This document shows, piece after piece, positions 15,630 to 23,218 of a DNA stretch of 30,341 nucleotides. The notes beneath the pieces are model-generated. The model had not been told where the DNA came from and did no database searches. It saw only the letters and a list, made by a program, of their open reading frames with translations. The DNA lies in assembly GCA_002717765.1 (NCBI GenBank), contig PBCB01000020.1, forward strand, positions 17,693-48,033, in the 5' to 3' direction. Both the position numbers and the translations under genes were made by a program. How positions within the stretch are numbered: position 1 is the stretch's first letter; the number at the start of each line of letters is the position of its first letter. This DNA comes from Fidelibacterota bacterium. Lineage in GTDB: Bacteria > Marinisomatota > Marinisomatia > Marinisomatales > TCS55.

Positions 15630-17189
15630 ATGAGAAAATCTCGGATCATATTTCTCATCATTATAATGGCCTTTCTTGTCAAGGCTACGCTTGGTGCCCA
15701 AGTGAAAAATCAAGGCGCTATTGGTTCTGTAACTATTGACGGCAAGGTTTGGAATCAAATTGCAATGCGTCCTGTAATTCCATTTGGAAAATGGGCAATA
15801 GCACTAGACTTAGTAATTTATTTTGACGCTGAAGGAAATATTCATTCAGATGAATGGAATTTTTCTTCTCCAGCTTCCATAAAAAATAGTTTAATTGATA
15901 AAATATATTACATCAGATATGGACTTCCGGGTGACCCACTTTTTGCAAGAATTGGTGCTTTGGATAAAGTAGATCTAGGCTATGGAATTCTTGTTCATGG
16001 TTATTCGAATTCAATTTTATATCCCCAAGAACGTAAGATTGGAGTGAATGTTGAGAAAAATACTCCTTCAATGAAAATTCAGGCTTTTTCCAATGATCTT
16101 AAAGAGAATATGGGTTTATTCGGTGCGAGGGTCAGCACTCGCAAAGTAATGGGTCTTCCGATAGGTATTTCATTTGTATCTGATCGCAACCAGTATCTTG
16201 GCTTACGTGATAACGATAATGATGGACGCCCTAATATCGTTGATGATTTTCCTAATGATAAATCATGGTGGCTTGATTCAGATGGTGATGGCTTATCAGA
16301 TTATGATCCCAATGAATTGGATATAGATGGCGATGGAATAACTGATACTTTGGATAGTCGCATACCGGGATATATAGGTGACCCCCTAGTTCTTGATGAT
16401 GATATTAGAAAAAAAGATGAACCTATTAATTTAAATAAAGATACTGATGAAATTATGGCTATCGCTATTGATCTAGGCTTTCCTGTAATAAAAAAAGATA
16501 ATTTTTCTGTGATAGTCTATTCACAAGCTGCTCAGATGATTGGAAAGACACTTCATCCTGGAACTGGAGACTATCAAGATCTTGGAGCTGGAATAATACC
16601 ATTCGGGTTTTCATCGCGATTTGGACCATTGAATTTTAATTTTGAATATAGGATAATGCCCGAAGGCAGGTTTGAATTTAATTACTGGAATCGCTTATAT
16701 GAAATTGAACGTATTAGTTTTACAAAAAATAATTCTAATCAAATACTATTACGAACAAAAGAGTCTAGGCTAGGAAGGTTTGGCAAACAAAATGGATACT
16801 TTTCAGGGGCTTCATTAAATCTTGGGAGCATTTTTCAGTTAAATATGTCTTATCATGATATGATGGGCAATCAATGGTCTGATAAAGAATCCAGATTTTT
16901 GGAAAGCAAAAATCAGACATTCCTCACCTCATTAAACCTAAAAAAGTCAATTAGCCGAATTCAACGTGCATCCGCATTTTATCAACAAAGAAATGTTCCC
17001 AATCCATTTAAATTTGAATATACTGAAAGTACAATTATTGGATATAATCTAGGAATTTCTATGGGACAGGGATTGGTTTTAAATTATATTTTCAGACGCT
17101 CTTTCCGCGATTATAATGCTAATGGGCGTATAGATGGTAATTCTGAAATGATTGATATTACATCTATTGAAACTTCTTTTTCATTTTGA
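15630..17189 (+). CDS. Outer-membrane beta-barrel-like protein with Asp-rich calcium-type repeats
   Basis: A 519-residue exported protein with a signal peptide at about 1-23 (ending LGAQ). Residues about 25-190 and 260-519 have barrel-like alternating strands, and the C-terminus is FSF, ending in the Phe favoured by the outer-membrane assembly machinery. Between them, about 194-243, lies a block of thrombospondin-type-3-like repeats (DNDNDGRPNIVDDFP, LDSDGDGLSDYDP, LDIDGDGITDTLD), each with the DxDxDG calcium loop. In many outer-membrane proteins such repeats form calcium-stiffened linkers or surface loops. Its stop overlaps the alaS start by one base. The function is unknown and adhesion or transport are both open. 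Confidence 0.7.
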   Translation: MRKSRIIFLIIIMAFLVKATLGAQVKNQGAIGSVTIDGKVWNQIAMRPVIPFGKWAIALDLVIYFDAEGNIHSDEWNFSSPASIKNSLIDKIYYIRYGLPGDPLFARIGALDKVDLGYGILVHGYSNSILYPQERKIGVNVEKNTPSMKIQAFSNDLKENMGLFGARVSTRKVMGLPIGISFVSDRNQYLGLRDNDNDGRPNIVDDFPNDKSWWLDSDGDGLSDYDPNELDIDGDGITDTLDSRIPGYIGDPLVLDDDIRKKDEPINLNKDTDEIMAIAIDLGFPVIKKDNFSVIVYSQAAQMIGKTLHPGTGDYQDLGAGIIPFGFSSRFGPLNFNFEYRIMPEGRFEFNYWNRLYEIERISFTKNNSNQILLRTKESRLGRFGKQNGYFSGASLNLGSIFQLNMSYHDMMGNQWSDKESRFLESKNQTFLTSLNLKKSISRIQRASAFYQQRNVPNPFKFEYTESTIIGYNLGISMGQGLVLNYIFRRSFRDYNANGRIDGNSEMIDITSIETSFSF

Positions 17190-19786
17190 TGAATATGAAT
17201 AGTAAAGATATAAGAAACGCATTTATAGATTTTTTCAAGGAAAAAGATCACAAATTTGTACGCAGTTCTCCTGTAGTACCAATTGATGACCCTACGTTAT
17301 TATTTACAAATGCTGGAATGAATCAGTTTAAATCGATATTCTTAGATCAAGAACAACCTGATTTTTCTCGTGTCGTAAATAGTCAGAAATGTATTAGAGT
17401 CAGCGGAAAACATAATGACCTTGAGGAGGTGGGGGTTGATACATTTCACCACACCTTTTTTGAGATGCTTGGAAATTGGTCGTTTGGTGATTACTATAAA
17501 GCCGAAGCGATTCAATGGGCTTGGGAGCTCTTTACTGAAGTTTGGGGTCTAGATAAAAATCGTTTATGGGTTACGGTTTATCATGAGGATAGTGAAGCGT
17601 TCGATCTTTGGCCAAAAGTCACAGATATTGCCCCTGAGCGTGTATTAAAATTTGATAAAAAAGATAACTTTTGGGAAATGGGTGAAACTGGACCTTGTGG
17701 ACCTTGTTCTGAAATTCATTATTTTATTGGAGAGGATATCAAAAGTCAGTCCCCAAAAGGAGTCAATGCTTCAGATCAATACTGGGAGTTATGGAATTTA
17801 GTTTTTATTCAAAATAATCGACTTTCTAATGGTACACTAGAGAATTTAAACAATATGCATGTTGATACCGGGGCAGGTTTTGAAAGGATTGTTTCGGTTA
17901 TGCAGGGTCAATTAAGTAATTATTCGACAGATTTATTTCTACCAATTATTGCAAAAATAGAACGCGTTACTGGAAAAACATTTGATAAAAACCCTGTTCC
18001 ATTTCAGGTTATTTCAGATCATTTACGTATGTTATCCTTTGCCATTGCTGATGGCGCATTGCCCAGTAATGAAGGCAGGGGATATGTGGTAAGGCGTATT
18101 CTTCGCCGAGCTGCACGTTTTGGAAGATCGCTTGATATGAATCAGCCCTTTATATATGATTTGGTTGACACTTTAGGGCAAATTATGGGTGATACATTTC
18201 CTGAAGTAGTAGATAAGAAAAGTCATATAGAAAAAATTATAAATGCTGAAGAATCATCATTTAATGATACGCTTGATCGCGGACTTTCTCATTTTAATAA
18301 AGTTATTAGCAATACATCTGGGAAAATAATAACTGGTAGCGAAGCATTTAAATTATATGATACCTATGGATTCCCATTGGATTTGACGCAGCTTATGGCA
18401 AGAGAAAAAGGACTCTCCGTTGACCAGTCTGGCTTTGAAGAAGAGATGAATCAGCAGAAAAAAAGAGCAAAATCAGCTAAAAAATTTAGCACAGATACTG
18501 CCAAGCTATCTTGGAATCAGTTAAAAGATACTGATGATTCAATTTTTAAAGGATACGAAACAATTTCATTATCGGCTGAAATCGTACGATATGCATCCGT
18601 TAATGAATCATACCTTGTTGTATTAGACCAAACACCGTTTTATGCGGAGTCTGGAGGTCAAATTGGAGATACAGGAACCATTAAGGGTAAAGGAGTTGAT
18701 TTAGTAGTTGATGATGTTCAATTGGATGGTAACACTTATGTGCATTATTGCTCAGGGGTTTTAAATAAAGATATATCAAATGTTGAATGTATTGTTGATA
18801 AAGAAAGACGCCAGCGCATTAGAAAAAATCATACAGCAACACACCTCATGCATCAAGCATTAAAGATTGTTCTAGGTGATCATGTGCAGCAAGCAGGTTC
18901 ATTGGTGCATCCGGATTATTTACGGTTTGACCTAACCCATTCTGAAAAAATATCAAACGACGAGGTTAGGAAAATAGAAGATATTGTAAATAGTGAAGTA
19001 TTGATAAATAATAAGTTGGAAGTATCTATTAAAGCATTTGATGAAGCTAAGAAAGAAGGTGCTGTTGCTATGTTTGGTGAGAAATATGGTGACCAAGTTA
19101 GGGTGGTTACAGTATCTGATTTTTCAAAAGAACTTTGTGGAGGTACGCATGTTGATCGTACGGGTGATATTGGATTATTTAAAATCATAGAAGAATCATC
19201 TCTTGCATCTGGTGTACGTCGAATTGTTGCGGTTACCGGACCTAAGGCTGTTGAATATATTCAAGATCAGTTTGCTACCTTAGATCAGGCGAAAGAGCTT
19301 CTCAGTTGCAATATTGATTCAATTTCTGATCGATTAGATCAATTAATAAATGATAAAAAGGCTTTAGAGAGAGAATTAAAAAAGCTAAAAAAATCAAATT
19401 CAACTTTTGATGCTGAAAGCTTGATTAAAGAAAGTTATGTTTTTAACGATAATACAATAGTTATCAAAATGACAGATGCTGAAGATATGGACGATCTAAA
19501 AGATTTTGGCAATATGCTACTTAGCAAATTAGAAAATGGTGTTGGTATTCTCGCTTCAATTTCAGATAAACCAATACTTGTCGTTGTTGTATCAGATGGA
19601 CTGGTTAAGTTAGGTCTTAAGGCGGGAGATTTAGCGCAGCAAGTTGGAAGTATAATGGGAGGAGGAGGAGGAGGTCGTCCAAATCTAGCAACCGCTGGTG
19701 GAAAAGATAAAAAATCACTTGAACTTGCTTTGAGCAAAGCAAAAGATATAATTATAAAAAATATTGAGGAAAAAAATGCAGTATAA
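17189..19786 (+). CDS. alaS: Alanyl-tRNA synthetase
   Basis: Charges tRNA-Ala and edits mischarged Ser or Gly. It has about 865 residues, the normal length. The class II aminoacylation core is at the N-terminus (RSSPVVPIDDPTLLFTNAGM near 25-44, HHTFFEMLGNWSFGDYYK near 88-105, and METGPCGPCSEIHY). The editing domain carries the zinc ligands His548, His552 (HTATHLMH) and Cys650, His654 (CGGTH). A C-Ala domain ends with the glycine-rich GGGGGGRPNLATAGG. The ATG at 17189 is used here because it overlaps the previous stop as TGATG; an ATG two codons later is also possible, and an upstream TTG is less likely. It is the only housekeeping gene in a run of envelope genes. Confidence 0.98.
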   Translation: MNMNSKDIRNAFIDFFKEKDHKFVRSSPVVPIDDPTLLFTNAGMNQFKSIFLDQEQPDFSRVVNSQKCIRVSGKHNDLEEVGVDTFHHTFFEMLGNWSFGDYYKAEAIQWAWELFTEVWGLDKNRLWVTVYHEDSEAFDLWPKVTDIAPERVLKFDKKDNFWEMGETGPCGPCSEIHYFIGEDIKSQSPKGVNASDQYWELWNLVFIQNNRLSNGTLENLNNMHVDTGAGFERIVSVMQGQLSNYSTDLFLPIIAKIERVTGKTFDKNPVPFQVISDHLRMLSFAIADGALPSNEGRGYVVRRILRRAARFGRSLDMNQPFIYDLVDTLGQIMGDTFPEVVDKKSHIEKIINAEESSFNDTLDRGLSHFNKVISNTSGKIITGSEAFKLYDTYGFPLDLTQLMAREKGLSVDQSGFEEEMNQQKKRAKSAKKFSTDTAKLSWNQLKDTDDSIFKGYETISLSAEIVRYASVNESYLVVLDQTPFYAESGGQIGDTGTIKGKGVDLVVDDVQLDGNTYVHYCSGVLNKDISNVECIVDKERRQRIRKNHTATHLMHQALKIVLGDHVQQAGSLVHPDYLRFDLTHSEKISNDEVRKIEDIVNSEVLINNKLEVSIKAFDEAKKEGAVAMFGEKYGDQVRVVTVSDFSKELCGGTHVDRTGDIGLFKIIEESSLASGVRRIVAVTGPKAVEYIQDQFATLDQAKELLSCNIDSISDRLDQLINDKKALERELKKLKKSNSTFDAESLIKESYVFNDNTIVIKMTDAEDMDDLKDFGNMLLSKLENGVGILASISDKPILVVVVSDGLVKLGLKAGDLAQQVGSIMGGGGGGRPNLATAGGKDKKSLELALSKAKDIIIKNIEEKNAV

Positions 19787-20201
19787 ACAAGATGGTGATA
19801 CCTATATTATCTACGTTGAGCAAAATGAAGCAATTATGAAGACTTTAACAACTTTTTGCAAAGAAAAGATGATAGATAATGCACAGCTTTCAGGTATTGG
19901 AGCGATTAAAGATATTGAGGTTGGTGCATATGATTTAAAAAATCAAGAATATATTACCCAAACCTTTACAGATATATGGGAATTGACCTCATTTCAGGGC
20001 AATGTTTTATTAAAAGATGGCGAACCATTTATTCATGCGCATATAACAATATCGGACCACCAGCTTCATTGCAAGGGAGGGCATTTATTTGAAGCAAAAG
20101 TTGCTGCGGTTGGCGAGTTTATTTTACATAAAATAAACTCAGATGGTAAAAGAGATTATGATTCAAATATTGGACTTGCCTGTATGTCTTTTAATGTTTA
20201 G
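19776..20201 (+). CDS. PCC/PPC-domain (DUF296) protein
   Basis: A 141-residue protein matching the plants-and-prokaryotes-conserved domain (DUF296). The C-terminal half has HAHITISDHQLHCKGGHL with His87, His89 and His103, the spacing seen in members that bind a metal or form the conserved trimer. SGIGAIKDIEVGAYD near 39-53 is also typical. The ATG at 19776 is chosen because GAGGA lies five bases before it, and a TTG four codons upstream lacks such a site. It overlaps the alaS end by 11 bases. Plant relatives carry AT-hooks, but none is present here. The function of bacterial members is unclear. Confidence 0.85.
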   Translation: MQYKQDGDTYIIYVEQNEAIMKTLTTFCKEKMIDNAQLSGIGAIKDIEVGAYDLKNQEYITQTFTDIWELTSFQGNVLLKDGEPFIHAHITISDHQLHCKGGHLFEAKVAAVGEFILHKINSDGKRDYDSNIGLACMSFNV

Positions 20202-20210
20202 GAGTATAAA

Positions 20211-20591
20211 ATGAAAAAAATAATTACTGATGCCCATGCGCCAAATCCGATGGGTTCCTATAATCAAGCTACCGTTGCAAATGGTTTTGTATTTACCGCA
20301 GGACAGGTTCCGATTGACCCGGATACTGGGCAGATGGTTGATGGGGGATTCAAAGATAAAGTTCATCAAGTTTTTAAAAATTTATCAGCTATTCTTGAAC
20401 GCGCAGAGTCTGATTTATCAAAGGTTGTAAAGTTTACTGTGTTTATAACGGATATGTCCCATTATGCTGAGGTGAATGAAGTGTTCAATGAATGGTTAGA
20501 TGAATCATCTGCTCCTGCTCGATCATTAGTTTCAGTTAAAGAGCTGCCTGGCGGTGCGGATGTTGAGATTGAATGTATCGCTTTACATTAA
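20211..20591 (+). CDS. ridA: RidA family enamine/imine deaminase
   Basis: A 126-residue member of the RidA/YjgF/UK114 family that hydrolyses reactive enamine and imine intermediates made by PLP enzymes such as threonine dehydratase. Seen in the sequence are SYNQA (Tyr17), FTAGQVPIDP (28-37), Arg104 in SAPARSLV (the substrate-carboxylate Arg) and VEIECIA (Glu119 and Glu121 region). The length is standard. The start is an ATG preceded by GGAG at 20201-20204. The PLP dehydratase-like gene at 1575 in the same window is a plausible source of substrates, but they are 18 kb apart and the link is inference. Confidence 0.95.
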   Translation: MKKIITDAHAPNPMGSYNQATVANGFVFTAGQVPIDPDTGQMVDGGFKDKVHQVFKNLSAILERAESDLSKVVKFTVFITDMSHYAEVNEVFNEWLDESSAPARSLVSVKELPGGADVEIECIALH

Positions 20592-21013
20592 TGTATAATA
20601 GACTCTTTCTGTTTTCTATTGCTCTTTTTTCTATTATTCTATGTCAAAGCCAAGAAGTAGATAGTTTAAGTCAAAAATCTCCCAAAATCGCAGCCTTAAG
20701 ATCATTCATGCTTCCAGGTGGTGGTCAATTCTATAATGGTCAACCTGTAAAAGGATCAATATTAGCATCTACGGGAATTGCGTCAGCATATCTTTATATG
20801 GATTTTTCAAAGAAATATAGCAGTTCCGATGGATTAAGCCCTACGATAAAGAAAGACTACCTATACCAAAGAAACCGATATGGATGGTGGGTTATCATTG
20901 TCTATATTTATGGTCTTCTAGATGCTGTAGTTGAGGCGCATTTGCATCCATTTAATAAAGTAATGAATGAAGATTTAGAAAAATCTGATCAGGAGGTATT
21001 AGACAAATCATGA
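20591..21013 (+). CDS. DUF5683-domain membrane protein
   Basis: About 140 residues from the ATG at 20591, which overlaps the ridA stop by one base. A longer frame reading six codons into ridA is less likely. There is a signal peptide or anchor at 1-21 (ending SQE). The family signature LRSFMLPGGGQFYNGQPVKGS lies near 37-57, two hydrophobic segments follow (SILASTGIASAYLYMDF and YGWWVIIVYIYGLLDAV), and the tail is charged. DUF5683 proteins are widespread in Bacteroidota and relatives and have no known activity. Its stop overlaps the start of the sodium symporter gene (ATGA), so coexpression with that transporter is likely. Confidence 0.8.
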   Translation: MYNRLFLFSIALFSIILCQSQEVDSLSQKSPKIAALRSFMLPGGGQFYNGQPVKGSILASTGIASAYLYMDFSKKYSSSDGLSPTIKKDYLYQRNRYGWWVIIVYIYGLLDAVVEAHLHPFNKVMNEDLEKSDQEVLDKS

Positions 21014-22383
21014 GCGGACAGCGTGAAAAATGGGGATCAAAGTTAGGATTTATACTTGCTGCAGCAGGATCTGCGGTAGGAATTGGAAATATTTGGAAAT
21101 ACCCTCATATGGCGGGGCAAAATGGAGGGTCAGCGTTTACAATTGTTTATTTAATTTGCATTTTCCTTGTTGGTTTATCTATTGTTATTGCAGAGTTTGC
21201 CATAGGACGCAAAACTCAACTTAGCCCTGTTGGTGCTTTTGAAAAATTAGCACCAGGTTCAACATGGAAATATGTTGGTTTTTTAGGTGTTGCTTCAGCT
21301 TTTGTAATATTATCCTTTTATGGAGTAGTTGGTGGTTGGATATTAAAATATATTATTGATTCAGTAACGGGAGGGTTCTCTCAACTAGCAGGTAATCCAG
21401 ATGCTTCCAGTGCTATTTTTGGAACCTTTATTGAAAGCACATGGTCGCCACTACTTTATCAAATATTCTTTATGGCGCTATGTATGTGGGTAATTATTAA
21501 TGGCGTTAAAGGAGGTATTGAGAAATGGTCCTCAGTTATGATGCCGTTGATTATATTATTATTAGCTGTTCTTGCTGTAAGAGGTGTAACTCTTGAAGGT
21601 GGAATGAAAGGAATTTCCTTTTTATTCAACCCGCGATTTGAAGATCTTACGCCATCATCAATCGTTCTTGCTTTGGGCCATTCTTTTTTTACAGTAAGCC
21701 TTGGAATGGGAACGATGATTACCTATGGAAGCTATTTAGATAGAAAACAAAATTTATTAACCTCTGCAGTATGGATAATAGTAATCGATACATTAATTGC
21801 TCTTTTAGCGGGCATAGCAATATTTACAACTGTTTTTGCCTTGGGTGCAAACCCTGCTGAGGGACCCGGTCTTATCTTTGTTGTGCTTCCTTCAGTTTTT
21901 CCACAATTAGCAGGTGGTACAATTTGGGCAACAATGTTTTTCTTCCTTTTGTTTATGGCAGCCTTAACATCAGCAATCTCAATTCTTGAGGTTCAAACAG
22001 CTTATTTGATAGATCAAAGAAATTGGTCGCGTAAAAAAGCGACGCTATTATTTGGATCCATTGTTACTGTTATTGGAATGTTTTGTTCGCTATCATTAGG
22101 CGGAGGTATAAATATAACAGGAATATTTGGTGAATCCTTTTTCTTAGGGCCAACCTTTTTTGATGTTATGGATAATTTATCATCAAAATACATGTTGCCA
22201 ATTGGTGGAATGATGACCGCAGTATTTATTTTAGTTAAATGGAAAATGCCTGAATATATGAAAGAGCTCAAAACAGGTGCTGATGGATTCAATTTCTCAG
22301 CTAACCTAATTAAGGGTGGCTTGGTTTTTGCTTCATTAGTGGTAGCATTTATCATATTAAATGAAATCATCCCTTTCTTTTAA
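21010..22383 (+). CDS. SNF-family sodium-dependent transporter (LeuT type)
   Basis: An inner-membrane symporter of 457 residues that brings in amino acids or related solutes with sodium. The first helix has AAAGSAVGIGNIWKYP, including the unwound segment and Asn27 that hold sodium and substrate in LeuT. NGGSAFTIVYL and EFAIGRKTQLSP follow in helix 2. About eleven hydrophobic helices can be counted, the common bacterial number. The ATGA overlap with the DUF5683 gene suggests one transcript. The substrate is not readable from sequence; branched-chain, aromatic and glycine-type solutes are all possible. Confidence 0.93.
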   Translation: MSGQREKWGSKLGFILAAAGSAVGIGNIWKYPHMAGQNGGSAFTIVYLICIFLVGLSIVIAEFAIGRKTQLSPVGAFEKLAPGSTWKYVGFLGVASAFVILSFYGVVGGWILKYIIDSVTGGFSQLAGNPDASSAIFGTFIESTWSPLLYQIFFMALCMWVIINGVKGGIEKWSSVMMPLIILLLAVLAVRGVTLEGGMKGISFLFNPRFEDLTPSSIVLALGHSFFTVSLGMGTMITYGSYLDRKQNLLTSAVWIIVIDTLIALLAGIAIFTTVFALGANPAEGPGLIFVVLPSVFPQLAGGTIWATMFFFLLFMAALTSAISILEVQTAYLIDQRNWSRKKATLLFGSIVTVIGMFCSLSLGGGINITGIFGESFFLGPTFFDVMDNLSSKYMLPIGGMMTAVFILVKWKMPEYMKELKTGADGFNFSANLIKGGLVFASLVVAFIILNEIIPFF

Positions 22384-22406
22384 TATTCATATAAGGACCA
22401 ATATAA

Positions 22407-23204
22407 TTGCTTGCTGAAAAGTACATTCCTCAAGGATCGAAAGGATATCAATCGCTATCAAACATATTTAATAGTTTTGATAATTTTTTCAGTCTTAATC
22501 CAGAGCGCTGGTTTGGTATTTGGGCGATTGTAGTCGCAGGAGATAATGTTGTTTCGCATTTTAATGATAGATGGATGTATTGGAACTGGAGCAGTCTTTC
22601 AGTTTATTTGTGCATATTATTGATTATCGCTCCTCTTGTTGATTATTTTTATAATTCCAAGTACAGCGATTTGAAAAAAGTAAGATCTGTTAGTCAGGCT
22701 GGAAAGATTTTTATCTTTGGATTTATGCTCTTTATCATTGGTGCAAATCCAATTTCACTATCTCCTGATTTAATTTATTTTGGCTTACCATATGTTCTTT
22801 TCTTTTTAGTAGGGCACCTAACTTGGGGTATCTCAATTAATGATGAAGATTTTAATCTAAAATCAAAGAAAGATATGGTAATACCCTTATCAATAATCAT
22901 TTTATTTTCGTTAATGGTAACTATAATTGGATTTGTAAATGATGATCCTATGATTAGCACTACAGCAGTCGTATACTTACCATTTCCTTTGGTTGCGCTT
23001 TGCTTTCCTATTGCTAAAAGACATTTTCAAAGATGTCGCATATATGTTGTATTTATACCTACTATGTTTTTATCAATGCGCTACCCATGGCTTTTGGTAT
23101 TGCTTTGCCCTCTTTTTATCTTTTTAAGGCATTATTATTATTTTACTACCGGAAAGGCGTACCCCACATTTAAAGTGGATCAATCAGATGAGAACGTAGT
23201 ATAG
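22407..23204 (+). CDS. Multi-pass membrane protein of unknown function, TTG start
   Basis: A 265-residue inner-membrane protein with about six or seven hydrophobic segments (for example RWFGIWAIVVAGDNVV, VYLCILLIIAPLVDYF, IFGFMLFIIGANPI, YVLFFLVGHLTWG, IPLSIIILFSLMVTIIGFV, VYLPFPLVALCFPI). It begins with TTG at 22407, supported by AAGGA at 22393-22397 nine bases upstream. No family motif is recognised. It lies 23 bases after the sodium symporter gene and may be an accessory to it, but that is only proximity. Confidence 0.65.
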   Translation: MLAEKYIPQGSKGYQSLSNIFNSFDNFFSLNPERWFGIWAIVVAGDNVVSHFNDRWMYWNWSSLSVYLCILLIIAPLVDYFYNSKYSDLKKVRSVSQAGKIFIFGFMLFIIGANPISLSPDLIYFGLPYVLFFLVGHLTWGISINDEDFNLKSKKDMVIPLSIIILFSLMVTIIGFVNDDPMISTTAVVYLPFPLVALCFPIAKRHFQRCRIYVVFIPTMFLSMRYPWLLVLLCPLFIFLRHYYYFTTGKAYPTFKVDQSDENVV

Positions 23205-23218
23205 ATAAATATATATTT

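Noticed and set aside
15549..15758. 69-residue minus-strand frame across the divergent region
   Set aside because: It overlaps the signal peptide of the barrel gene on the other strand and has no recognisable protein features.
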